Notes under the pieces: model-generated
Told to the model about the DNA's origin: nothing
The model's input: the letters and a program-made list of their open reading frames with translations, nothing else
The model's database searches: none
Shown: one piece after another, positions 24,551-32,102 of the stretch
Numbering within the stretch: the stretch's first letter is position 1
Layout: each line of letters opens with the position of its first letter
Program-made: the position numbers and the translations under genes
NCBI RefSeq assembly: GCF_000385135.1
Contig: NZ_ARQM01000010.1
Coordinates: 1,488,001 to 1,552,000 of the forward strand
DNA: 64,000 nucleotides
Source of the DNA: Promicromonospora sukumoe 327MFSha3.1
GTDB taxonomy: Bacteria > Actinomycetota > Actinomycetes > Actinomycetales > Cellulomonadaceae
Direction: 5' to 3'

Positions 24551-25572
24551 CGCAGCACGAACCCGGGGACGAGGTCGTCGCGCGGGTCGACGACGAAGAC
24601 GTGCTCGGCGGTCCGGTAGGCGGTCCCGGTGACCTGCGGGACGACGGCCGCCCGTCCCGCGACGTCGACCCGCTCCAGGACTGTCCCGGTGAAACGTGAG
24701 CCGACGATCGACTCGTGCCGCAGCGCGGCGCCCTCGGGCAGCGTGCCCCGCGCCGTCAGCGTGGCCAGGCGCGCGCACGTCCCGGAGCCGCAGGGGGATC
24801 GGTCCAGCTCGCCGTCGGCGAAGATCGTGGCGTTGCGCTGCCACGGCCCGGACCCGTCGTCGCTGGGGCCCAGGTCGTCGTAGACGATGGTCCCGTAGAT
24901 GCCGCTCAGCCTCTCGTCGGTCGGGTGGGCGGCGTGGACCGAGTCGTTCAGCGCCCACTTGATCTCGCGCCCGATCGCGATGATCTCATCGGTGTGCTCC
25001 GGCGTCACCGTCAGGCCCACGCCGCGGGCGCCGAGCTGGGCGTAGATCGCGCCGCCGAAGCTCACGTCCACGGTGACGTCGCCCCGCGACGTGGCCACCG
25101 GGACGTCGAGCGCGAGCACGTAGCCGGGGACGTTGACGAAGTCGACCGCCGTCACCGTCCCGGCGCCGTCGGTGTGCACCCGGGCGGTGACCCGGCCGGA
25201 GGGCACATCGATGACGACGTCGGTGGTGCCCGACGGGTCAGGCCGCACCAGGCCGGTCTCGACCGCCCAGGCGCCCAGCGCGATGGTGCCGTGCCCGCAC
25301 GCGGTCGAGAAGCCGTCCTTGTGCCAGAACAGCACGCCGAGGTGCGCGCCGCCGTCGTCGGGCTCGACGACGAACCCGCCGTACATGTCGGCGTGGCCGC
25401 GCGGCTCGTGGCACAGGATCTGCCGGATCCGCTGGATCTCCGGCGACCCGATCGCGAACATCCGCTTCGCGGCGACGTCGGCGCCCTCGACGGCCACGGG
25501 CAGAGTGGTGACGATCCGGAACGGCTCACCGCCCGTGTGGTAGTCGACGGCCTCGTACCGTTCGGTGCTCAC
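24547..25572 (-). CDS. Proline racemase family enzyme (proline/hydroxyproline epimerase or trans-3-hydroxyproline dehydratase)
   Basis: This 341-residue protein has both catalytic-site regions of the proline racemase family. Cys92 lies in ACGHGTIALG and Cys261 in DRSPCGSGTCARL. Two cysteines are expected for racemases and 4-hydroxyproline epimerases. Trans-3-hydroxyproline dehydratases commonly replace one of them. The neighbouring ornithine-cyclodeaminase-like gene instead suggests the dehydratase route (3-hydroxyproline to pyrroline-2-carboxylate to proline). The two lines of evidence disagree, so the reaction is left open. The product in either case would feed the proline or hydroxyproline pool. 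Confidence 0.88.
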   Translation of the reverse strand: MSTERYEAVDYHTGGEPFRIVTTLPVAVEGADVAAKRMFAIGSPEIQRIRQILCHEPRGHADMYGGFVVEPDDGGAHLGVLFWHKDGFSTACGHGTIALGAWAVETGLVRPDPSGTTDVVIDVPSGRVTARVHTDGAGTVTAVDFVNVPGYVLALDVPVATSRGDVTVDVSFGGAIYAQLGARGVGLTVTPEHTDEIIAIGREIKWALNDSVHAAHPTDERLSGIYGTIVYDDLGPSDDGSGPWQRNATIFADGELDRSPCGSGTCARLATLTARGTLPEGAALRHESIVGSRFTGTVLERVDVAGRAAVVPQVTGTAYRTAEHVFVVDPRDDLVPGFVLR

Positions 25573-25653
25573 CGGGGCTCCTCGTCGGGGTCAGGTGCGG
25601 GTGCGATCACAATAGCCGTGCCCCTGGCGCCGGACCTCTCTAGGCTGCCGCAC

Positions 25654-26304
25654 GTGATCCCCTTCGATGCCCTGCGCGACCTTCCCCACCGTGAGGCGGC
25701 CCGCCGCCTGCTCGCCGCCGGGTGGAATGTGTGCGGCCTCGGGGACTGGGCGACCGTCTGGCGCTCGCCGGACGGTGCTCTGGTCGCGCGGGTCAGTCCC
25801 TTCGAGCCGGCCTACGGCGTCTTCGTCGAGCTGTGCCGAGCTCTGCAGGGCCACCCGTTGCTGCCGCGCATCGAGTTCGACGCCCCCTTGGCGGGAGGCG
25901 GCCGCGTGACCGTGCTGGAGTTCCTCATGCCGGTGGAGCCCGCCGAGGCCGCGGCCGTGGTGGCGCGCTGGGACGCCGCCGCGCCGGACGACCCGATCAG
26001 CGTGGTCCGCCGGCAGGCCGAACGGCTCGACGCCGAGGCCGCCCGGACGGTTCCGTTCTGGGGCGGGCTGGACCACAACCCCGGCAACGTCCTGCGGAAC
26101 GCCGCCGGAGAGCCGAAGCTGGTCGACTTGTTCTACGCCGCGGGCCTGGAGATCTACCGGGTGCTGCGGGAGGACCCGGCGCAGCTCGCCGAGGCGATCG
26201 CCGCCGACCGCCGCCGGTACATCTGCGACATCGCAGCGGTGGTCCGCAGGTCGGACCCGGACGAGCTGGCAGCGCTGCGCGCGGCCGCCGCCGTGGTTTC
26301 ATGA
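25654..26304 (+). CDS. Kinase-fold (aminoglycoside-phosphotransferase-like) protein
   Basis: This 216-residue protein looks like a small kinase of the APH/choline-kinase fold. The N-lobe has GLGDWATVWRSPDGALVARV, resembling a Gly-rich loop and the ATP-binding Lys region, though the Lys itself is an Arg here. A hinge near VTVLEFLMP is followed by a catalytic loop GGLDHNPGNVLRN (Asp and Asn) and the metal site KLVDLFYAAG. The substrate is unknown. The GTG start at 25654 is uncertain, as GTG 25618 is in frame and neither has a strong ribosome site. Its stop overlaps the start of a luciferase-like monooxygenase gene (ATGA), so the two are coupled. Confidence 0.7.
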   Translation: MIPFDALRDLPHREAARRLLAAGWNVCGLGDWATVWRSPDGALVARVSPFEPAYGVFVELCRALQGHPLLPRIEFDAPLAGGGRVTVLEFLMPVEPAEAAAVVARWDAAAPDDPISVVRRQAERLDAEAARTVPFWGGLDHNPGNVLRNAAGEPKLVDLFYAAGLEIYRVLREDPAQLAEAIAADRRRYICDIAAVVRRSDPDELAALRAAAAVVS

Positions 26305-27338
26305 CCCTCGTGACCCGACCCTTGCGCAAGCTCGGTTTCCTGACCATCGGCCTGTTCGACCCGGACGACCCGCGCGCGGGCCACGAGTCGACCCTGCGGC
26401 TGATCGAGCTGGGCGAGCAGCTCGGGTTCGACAGCGCGTGGCTACGGCACCGCCACCTGCAGCACGGCATCTCGTCCCCGGTGGCGGTGCTGGCGGCGGC
26501 GACGCAGCGCACCAGCCGGATCGAGCTGGGCACCGCCGTCACCCCGCTGGGCCTGGAGAACCCGTTCCGGCTGGCCGAGGACCTCGCCACGGTGGACGTG
26601 CTGTCCGGCGGCCGCCTCAACCCCGGCGTCAGCGTGGGCCCGCCCATCCACTGGGACCACCTGCGCGAGCACCTGTACCCGACCACGTGGCAGCACGAGG
26701 ACTTCTCCAAGGCCCGCGTCGAGCGGCTGCTGCACAACCTGTCCGGCGGCGCCGTCTCCACGTTCGAGGGGACCGAGGGCATCGAGACGTACTCCACGCG
26801 CATCCAGCCATACTCCCCGGGTCTGCGGGAACGCGTCTGGTACGGCGCCGCCTCGGCGTCGTCGGCGGCCTGGGCCGGCACGGCGGGCACGAACCTGCTG
26901 ACCTCCTCGGTGCTGGACGCCGGGGACGCCGAGCACCCGGACTTCGCGACCCTCCAGCGCGAGCAGATCGACCTGTTCCGCGCGGCGCACCCGGCGGGGG
27001 AGCAGGCCCGCGTGTCGCAGGGCCTCGTGGTGATCCCCACGGACGGCGCCACCCCGGAGCAGGTCGCCCGCTACGAGGCGTACGCGGCGGCGCGCCTGCC
27101 GCGCACCGCGGCGCCCGTCCAGACGGGCCCGCGGCGCATGCTGTTCGCGCCCGACCTGGTGGGACCCGCCGAGCAGCTCGCCGAGCGGCTGAGCACGCAC
27201 GCCGGGTTCCAGGCGGTCGAGGAGGTCGCGTTCGCGCTGCCGTTCACCTTCGACGAGCCGGACTACGTGCAGATCCTCACCGACCTGGCCACGCGGCTGG
27301 GACCGCTGCTGGGCTGGGCGCCGGCGGCGGCCTCATAG
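26301..27338 (+). CDS. Luciferase-like flavin-dependent monooxygenase
   Basis: This 345-residue protein is a bacterial-luciferase-fold flavin monooxygenase. Its features are GFLTIGLFDPDDP at the start, then FDSAWLRHRHLQHGI (His-rich active-site region), IELGTAVTPLGLENPFRLAEDLATVDVLSGGRLNPGVSVG (in pieces), and a late flavin phosphate region. It uses reduced flavin from a partner reductase and oxygen; the substrate is not known. It is translationally coupled to the kinase-like gene upstream, an unusual partner. Confidence 0.88.
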   Translation: MTLVTRPLRKLGFLTIGLFDPDDPRAGHESTLRLIELGEQLGFDSAWLRHRHLQHGISSPVAVLAAATQRTSRIELGTAVTPLGLENPFRLAEDLATVDVLSGGRLNPGVSVGPPIHWDHLREHLYPTTWQHEDFSKARVERLLHNLSGGAVSTFEGTEGIETYSTRIQPYSPGLRERVWYGAASASSAAWAGTAGTNLLTSSVLDAGDAEHPDFATLQREQIDLFRAAHPAGEQARVSQGLVVIPTDGATPEQVARYEAYAAARLPRTAAPVQTGPRRMLFAPDLVGPAEQLAERLSTHAGFQAVEEVAFALPFTFDEPDYVQILTDLATRLGPLLGWAPAAAS

Positions 27339-27345
27339 GTCACGC

Positions 27346-28149
27346 CTACGCGCCCAGGAGCGGGATTCCCTCGTACCCCCGTGCGTCGTGGGCGGGCACG
27401 ATCCGCACGTCGGGCGGGAGCGCGGCGACCCGGGCCAGGTCTTGCCGGACCCGCGCCGGGTCGCTGTCGGCGAGCAGGCGCATCAGGAGGGGCCGCTGCA
27501 CGCCGTGCGCGATCCCGTCGAGCTGCCAGGTGAGGTCGCCGACGAAGGCGAACCGCCGGCCCGGTCGCTCGGTCACGAGAACGGCGACCGAGCCCGTGGT
27601 GTGGCCGGGAGCCGGCACGATCACGACGGAGCCGTCCCCGTGCAGGTCGTGGCTGGCGGGGAAGCCCAGGTGGGGCGGGCCGTCGAAGGTGTACGGCCGC
27701 ACGTCGTGGCCCCCGACGACGTGGCTGAACACGCGGTCGCCGTGACCGCCGGACGCGTACCGCAGCTCCTCCGGGGTCACGAGGACCGGCACGTCGAGGG
27801 AGTCCAGCCCGCTGACGTGGTCCCAGTGCGAGTGGGTCAGGATCACGCCGAGCAGCCGGCCGCGGTCGTAGCCGGCGGCGTCGAGCTGCTCGGCCGCGGT
27901 CGCCCCGAGACGGTGCGGCGAGCGCCGGAACGCCGGAAGCATCCGGATGTGCTCCCCGGCGTGCGCGCCGAACCCGGCGTCGACGAGGACGTCGCCCTTC
28001 GGGTGGCAGACCAGCACGGCCGTGGCGGCGAACTGCCGGCGGTCCCGGAACCGGCCGCCCTGGAAGGCGAGGGCGGCCGGGGTCTCGTAGGAGCCCGTGG
28101 GGAGCTGGAACACCTTGATCTCCGCGGGCGAGGCGGCACTGTTGGTCAT
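27346..28149 (-). CDS. Metallo-beta-lactamase-fold hydrolase (lactonase-like)
   Basis: This 267-residue protein has the dinuclear zinc motif HSHWDH at residues 106-111, a further His in APGHTTGS, and FVGDLTW and PAHDARGY at the end, matching AiiA-like N-acyl-homoserine lactonases and related hydrolases. It is divergent from a TetR gene. The shared 65-base promoter region has a TTGACA on this strand, and a perfect TetR-type repeat lies between it and the start, so the regulator probably represses it. The start codon is only a few bases from the inferred transcription start, so the message may be leaderless. The substrate is unassigned. Confidence 0.9.
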   Translation of the reverse strand: MTNSAASPAEIKVFQLPTGSYETPAALAFQGGRFRDRRQFAATAVLVCHPKGDVLVDAGFGAHAGEHIRMLPAFRRSPHRLGATAAEQLDAAGYDRGRLLGVILTHSHWDHVSGLDSLDVPVLVTPEELRYASGGHGDRVFSHVVGGHDVRPYTFDGPPHLGFPASHDLHGDGSVVIVPAPGHTTGSVAVLVTERPGRRFAFVGDLTWQLDGIAHGVQRPLLMRLLADSDPARVRQDLARVAALPPDVRIVPAHDARGYEGIPLLGA

Positions 28150-28160
28150 ACGTGTCAGTA

Positions 28161-28177
28161 TTGAACTAAGAGTTCAA
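28161..28177. promoter_or_regulatory. TetR-type operator between the MBL hydrolase and TetR genes
   Basis: TTGAACT-AAG-AGTTCAA is a perfect inverted repeat with 7-base arms and a 3-base centre. It lies between a TTGACA on the minus strand (28186-28181) and the MBL gene, where bound protein would block the polymerase. On the plus strand it is upstream of a TAGGAT element (28203-28208) placed 6 bases before the TetR start. Confidence 0.8.
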
Positions 28178-28214
28178 CAGTGTCAACGTCGTCCAGTACT
28201 CGTAGGATCGCGCC

Positions 28215-28784
28215 ATGACGAGCGAGACCGCAGTGGACCCGCGCATCGCCCGCACACGGCGCGACGTGGTCGCCGCGACCAGCGAGCTGCTGCTCGACCA
28301 GGGCTGGGACGCGGTCACGCACGCCGCGGTGGCGCGGCGCGCCGGCTATTCCAAGGCCACCGTCTACACGCACTGGCCCACCCGGCTCGACCTGATCAGT
28401 GCGTCGATCGAGCAGATCTGTGACGAGGCGGAGCATCCGGCGGCCACCGGCGACCTGCGGGCCGATCTCCGGGCCGGTCTGGCGGACTTCGCCGACGACC
28501 TCACGCGCGGTCACCTCGATCGTCTGCTGGCGGGTGTCGTCGAGCGCGCGAACGACAGCGACGTCGTCGGCCGGCTGCGCACGCGGCTGTACGAGACGGG
28601 GACCAGCGCACTGCGCGCCGTCCTCGGGTCCCACGTCGCGCAGCGCGACGTCGAACCCGCGCTCGCGCTCCTGACGGGGGCAGTGCTCGTGCTCGTCACG
28701 TTCGAGGGCAGGCCGGTGGGCACCGCGGCGCTCGACGACCTGATCGACCGGGTGCTGGCCTCCACGACGCCGCTGGCGGGCTAG
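28215..28784 (+). CDS. TetR/AcrR family regulator
   Basis: This 189-residue protein has a TetR helix-turn-helix (about 15-60: RRDVVAATSELLLDQGWDAVTHAAV then AGYSKATVYTHWPTRLDLISASI) and a C-terminal helical domain typical of the TetR_C_11-like group. It is divergent from the MBL-fold hydrolase and shares a perfect 17-base operator with it. A TAGGAT element ends six bases before the ATG and no ribosome site is present, so its message is probably leaderless. It most likely represses the MBL gene until that enzyme's substrate, or a related compound, binds. Confidence 0.9.
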   Translation: MTSETAVDPRIARTRRDVVAATSELLLDQGWDAVTHAAVARRAGYSKATVYTHWPTRLDLISASIEQICDEAEHPAATGDLRADLRAGLADFADDLTRGHLDRLLAGVVERANDSDVVGRLRTRLYETGTSALRAVLGSHVAQRDVEPALALLTGAVLVLVTFEGRPVGTAALDDLIDRVLASTTPLAG

Positions 28785-28794
28785 GTCCGGGCCC

Positions 28795-29205
28795 TCAGAC
28801 CAGCTCGAGCAGCACCCCGTCCGCCGACTCCCGGCCGCCCGGCCCGTGCTCGCGGACGATCGCGACGATCTCGTCGAACAGCGTCGGCCCCTCGCCGCGG
28901 CGCGCGGCGTCGAGCCGCGCGGTGAAGGCCGCGCGGTTGGACGGGTCGACGCCGGGCAGCAGCCGCTCCAGCCGGCGGGCGGTCTCCGGGTGGCCGAGCG
29001 CCGTCCGCGACGTCTCGGAGCCGGTCCACCGCAGCACCCAGCCGCCGTCGGGGGTCCCGAACCCGCCGCGGAGAACGTCGTTGAGGGCGTCGAGGTTGCC
29101 GTGCCAGACGTACCCGCTCAGCAGGCGGGAGAACTCGCGGGCGAAGCCGTCGAGGTCGTCGAACCGCGATCCGTCGACGACGAGCACGGGCAGGTCACGG
29201 TTCAT
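28795..29205 (-). CDS. Barstar family RNase inhibitor
   Basis: This 136-residue acidic protein matches barstar, the cytoplasmic inhibitor of barnase-type ribonucleases. It has the typical stretches VDGSRFDDLDGFAREFSRLL and GYVWHGNLDALNDVLRGGFG, rich in Asp/Glu that would plug the RNase active site. The C-terminal 45 residues extend beyond classical barstar length. It lies downstream of a secreted guanyl-specific RNase gene on the same strand, separated by a strong terminator hairpin, so it may have its own promoter. There is no ribosome site; a TAACCT element ends six bases before the ATG, fitting a leaderless message. Its job is to protect the producing cell. Confidence 0.92.
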   Translation of the reverse strand: MNRDLPVLVVDGSRFDDLDGFAREFSRLLSGYVWHGNLDALNDVLRGGFGTPDGGWVLRWTGSETSRTALGHPETARRLERLLPGVDPSNRAAFTARLDAARRGEGPTLFDEIVAIVREHGPGGRESADGVLLELV

Positions 29206-29238
29206 GTCTTGAGGTTATCCGTCCCGTTCCGGGCCGGA

Positions 29239-29287
29239 CCCGTGCGCCGCGCCCGGCCGGTCGGCCGGGCCGGGCGCGGCGCACGGG
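29239..29287 (-). terminator. 20-base perfect hairpin between the RNase and barstar genes
   Basis: Two perfectly complementary 20-base arms (29239-29258 and 29268-29287) enclose a 9-base loop. The hairpin starts seven bases after the RNase stop on the minus strand. No T-run follows. It should sharply reduce read-through from the RNase gene into the barstar gene. Confidence 0.8.
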
Positions 29288-29293
29288 ACCCGG

Positions 29294-29713
29294 TCACATC
29301 CGGTAGAAGTCGCCGTAGTGGTTGGGCGAGAAGTAGGTCACCCCGGTGGTGCGGTCCAGGATGAGCCGGTAGGACTGCCGCGCCGCGCCGCAGGCCCGCG
29401 GCGTCACGTCGAACTCCAGGTAGGAGTGGCCGGCCGGGAGCTGGCCCTCGTTGTTGTAGTGCGTGCCGCCCGCGAAGTTGCACTGGCCGTTCGGCCAGCT
29501 CACCCAGCCGCGCGTGCTCGGGTAGCCCTTGGAGCTCCAGATCGACCTGGAGTCGTACGCCTCCGCACATCCGCTGTGCGTGCAGGAGCTGTAGACGGCG
29601 GCCTCGGACGACGGTGCGACCGCGACGCCGCCGGCCGTGACGAAGGCGACCATCGTCGACAGGATGACGATGATCCGGACCAGGTTCGACGCGATGCTCT
29701 TGTTCTCGGACAC
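29294..29713 (-). CDS. Secreted guanyl-specific ribonuclease (barnase/RNase Sa family)
   Basis: This 139-residue protein has an N-terminal signal (hydrophobic residues 11-34) and a C-terminal RNase Sa/barnase-like domain (about 84-139). The catalytic residues line up as Glu100 in YLEFDV, Arg116 in SYRLILD and His132 in NHYGDF, matching the Glu-Arg-His set of microbial guanyl RNases. A region of about 40 residues with three Cys (44, 49, 78) precedes the domain and is not part of the classical fold; Cys108 is a fourth. The GTG start at 29713 has GGGAGG five bases upstream. It would cut RNA outside the cell or in neighbouring cells, with barstar encoded downstream. Confidence 0.88.
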   Translation of the reverse strand: MSENKSIASNLVRIIVILSTMVAFVTAGGVAVAPSSEAAVYSSCTHSGCAEAYDSRSIWSSKGYPSTRGWVSWPNGQCNFAGGTHYNNEGQLPAGHSYLEFDVTPRACGAARQSYRLILDRTTGVTYFSPNHYGDFYRM

Positions 29714-29903
29714 GCTGACCTCCCTCTCGGTGGAGACATGCAGGTGGGGAACATGCAGGGAGGATCCTGACCGATCCGGGCGACGCCGGCCCGACGACGC
29801 TCCGACGGGCGGGTGAATTTTACTTGTCTGCTTTGTCCGGGAAACCTGCCCGGGTCCGGCCGACCGGTTGTCCGGACCCGCGCCGGCCTGCTTGGGTCGT
29901 CCC

Positions 29904-30692
29904 ATGGCGAGATGGACCGAGGTCGCGGACGGCGTGCTGGTCCGGCGGTACGAGGAGCTGGACCTGTCGGTCGGCCTCGTCGTCGGCGCGGAGGGCTGCC
30001 TGGTCGTGGACACCGGGGGAGACGCCGGGCAGGGCGCCGGGCTCGCCGCCGCCGTCCGCGAGGTGACGCCGCTGCCGTGGCAGGTGGCGCTGACCCACTC
30101 CCACTTCGACCACAGCTTCGGCACCGAGGCGTTCGCGCCCTGCGCCGTGTGGGCGCAGCGGGGGTGCCGGGCCGACCTGGAGGCGACCGGCAAGGAGCAG
30201 CAGCAGAAGTGGGCGCGGCACTACCGCGAGCGCGGGGAGCAGGAGGTCGCCGACCGCATCGCGGCCGTGCGCCTGGTCCTGCCCGACCGGCTGGTCGACG
30301 ACGGCGCGGAGCTGGACCTCGGCGGCCGGGTCGTCGAGCTGCGGCACTTCGGGCCCGCGCACTCCGACCACGACCTGGTCGTGCACGTCCCGGACGCGGG
30401 GGTCGTGCTCGCCGGCGACCTCGTGGAGCAGGGCGCGCCGCCGCAGTTCGGCGACGCGTTCCCGCAGGGCTGGCCGGGCGCGCTCGACGGCGTGCTCGCG
30501 CTGGGCGCCGACGTCGTCGTGCCCGGCCACGGCGACCCGGTGGACCGGGCGTTCGTGCGGCGGCAGCGCGCGGAGCTGGCCCTGGTCGCGGAGCTGTGCC
30601 GGGAGGTGGCCGGCGGGGTGCTCGGTCCGGCGCAGGCCGTGGCCCGCTCGCCCTACCCGGAGGAGTTCACGCTGGCCGCGCTCGCGCGCTGA
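29904..30692 (+). CDS. Metallo-beta-lactamase-fold hydrolase
   Basis: This 262-residue protein has the metal motif HSHFDH at 65-70, a further His in FGPAHSDHDLVVHV near 150, an ASP in VLAGDLVEQGAPP and a last His in VVPGHGDPVD. It belongs to the class B-like MBL hydrolase group that includes glyoxalase II-like and quinoprotein-relay-like enzymes. The substrate is unknown. It is transcribed divergently from the secreted RNase gene with about 190 bases between, and is followed by an acyltransferase gene after 15 bases, so those two may be cotranscribed. Confidence 0.88.
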   Translation: MARWTEVADGVLVRRYEELDLSVGLVVGAEGCLVVDTGGDAGQGAGLAAAVREVTPLPWQVALTHSHFDHSFGTEAFAPCAVWAQRGCRADLEATGKEQQQKWARHYRERGEQEVADRIAAVRLVLPDRLVDDGAELDLGGRVVELRHFGPAHSDHDLVVHVPDAGVVLAGDLVEQGAPPQFGDAFPQGWPGALDGVLALGADVVVPGHGDPVDRAFVRRQRAELALVAELCREVAGGVLGPAQAVARSPYPEEFTLAALAR

Positions 30693-30707
30693 ACCTAGCG
30701 TGAGGAT

Positions 30708-31994
30708 GTGGCAGAGCGGCTCACGGCGGCTGACGCCTCGAACTTCGTCATGGATGCGCGGGACCACGTCAACGCGTTCCTGATGGCGGGCGTGCTCGCA
30801 CCCGGCGGTTGCGTCGGGCCCGACGGTGGGGTGGACCTCGACGCGCTGCGGCACGCGGTGGCCGAGCGGATTCCCGCGGGGCCCCGGCTCGCGCAGCGGG
30901 TGCGGCGTGCCGGGCGGGCCCTCGTGTGGGAGCCGGTGCGCCCCGACCTGGCCCGGCACGTGCGGCAGGTCGCCACGGTCGACGGCCGGGCCGGGTTCGA
31001 GGCCCTGTGCGCCCGGCTCGTCGTCACGCCGCTCCCGCTCGACCGGCCGCTGTGGGAGCTGCTGGTCGTGCCGGGCGTGGCCCCGGCGCGCGCCGGAGTC
31101 GTGCTCCGGGTGCACCACGCGCTGGCGGACGGCCTCGCGGCGGTGGAGCTGGCGCGGGCGCTCATGGACCCGGTGACGGACCCGGTGACGACGGAACGGG
31201 CGTCGACACGGCCGGCGGCCGAGGGGCCCACCCGCTCGGAGCGCACGAGCGAGCTGCGCCCAGGGGCGCGCGCCCGGCTGCGCGCGTTCGGCGAGGGTCT
31301 GGAGCGCACGACGTCGGTCCTCCGGCGTGCCGTCCCGCCCACCGCCCTCCTCGGCCGCGTCAGCCGGCGCCGCGCGGTGACCTTCGTCGACGTCGACCTG
31401 ACCGACCTGGCCGCCGGCGCCGGCGCCGCCGCCGCGACCGTGAACGACGCGCTGCTCGTCGCGGCCGCCGCGGCTGCGCGGTCGGCGCTGCTCGCGCTCG
31501 GCGAGGACCCGCCGTCCGCCCTGCCCACGAGCGTGCCGGTCGCCCTGCCGCACCGGGGCCGGTCGGGCAACGCCGTCGGCGTGATGCTCGTGCCGCTGCC
31601 CACCGACGCGGGCGACCTCGTCGGGCGCCTGCGCCGGGTCGCCGGGCTGACCCGCGCGGCCAAGGCGGAGGCGCGCACGCGCGGGACCTTCGAGCTGACC
31701 CGCACCCGCCTCGGCACCTGGCTGTTCGGGCGGCTCGCGCGCCGGCAGCGGTTCGTCGTCCTGTTCGTGACGAACGTGCGCGGCCCCGAGCACCCGCTCG
31801 CCCTGGCGGGGGCGCGGGTCGAGCGGATCTGGCCCGTGGCCGCGCTCGGGGGCGACGTGCGCCTCGGCGTCGCGGCGATCTCGTACGACGGCGTGCTGCG
31901 CTGCGCCGTGCACTGCGACGCGGACGCGCTCCCCGCCGTCGTCGTCGGGCGGGCCCTCGGGGACGAGCTGGCGGCCGTCGCCGCGCTCGGCTGA
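30708..31994 (+). CDS. Wax ester synthase / diacylglycerol acyltransferase-like protein
   Basis: This 428-residue protein is a WS/DGAT-family acyltransferase, with the catalytic motif HHALADG at residues 136-142 (family form HHxxxDG) and the N-terminal start VAERLTAADASNFVMDARDHV, matching the usual family opening. It would use acyl-CoA to make wax esters or triacylglycerol at the membrane. The C-terminal domain contains PVALPHRGRSGNAVGVMLVPLP and FVVLFVTNVRGPEHPLALAGARV in pieces, also typical. The GTG start has a GAGG close by (two-base gap), which is tighter than usual, but the N-terminus fits the family. The final Gly/Leu-rich end is ordinary. Confidence 0.9.
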   Translation: MAERLTAADASNFVMDARDHVNAFLMAGVLAPGGCVGPDGGVDLDALRHAVAERIPAGPRLAQRVRRAGRALVWEPVRPDLARHVRQVATVDGRAGFEALCARLVVTPLPLDRPLWELLVVPGVAPARAGVVLRVHHALADGLAAVELARALMDPVTDPVTTERASTRPAAEGPTRSERTSELRPGARARLRAFGEGLERTTSVLRRAVPPTALLGRVSRRRAVTFVDVDLTDLAAGAGAAAATVNDALLVAAAAAARSALLALGEDPPSALPTSVPVALPHRGRSGNAVGVMLVPLPTDAGDLVGRLRRVAGLTRAAKAEARTRGTFELTRTRLGTWLFGRLARRQRFVVLFVTNVRGPEHPLALAGARVERIWPVAALGGDVRLGVAAISYDGVLRCAVHCDADALPAVVVGRALGDELAAVAALG

Positions 31995-32015
31995 CCCCGC
32001 CCCGGCGAGACCCTG

Positions 32016-32063
32016 TTGACAGACGCCGGCCCAGCCACGTACAACTGATAAATCGATTGTTCA
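32016..32063 (+). promoter_or_regulatory. Promoter with LacI-type operator for the DUF6772-like operon
   Basis: TTGACA (32016-32021) and TACAAC (32040-32045) are 18 bases apart. Immediately downstream, TGA-TA-AATCGATT-GT-TCA (32046-32063) is an imperfect palindrome with a central CG, a LacI-family operator shape. It covers the expected transcription start, so a bound repressor would block the promoter. The LacI gene at 34745-35884 ends the same operon and is the natural candidate. This AT-rich patch stands out against the GC-rich surroundings. Confidence 0.65.
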
Positions 32064-32102
32064 CTGGCAATGTCGCCGCGAGGCGACCAGAACGGCTGGC
32101 CC

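Noticed and set aside
32070-32102. ATG at 32070 as certain start of the DUF6772-like protein
   Set aside because: It is possible but lacks a ribosome site and adds an 11-residue tail atypical of the fold; kept only as an alternative.
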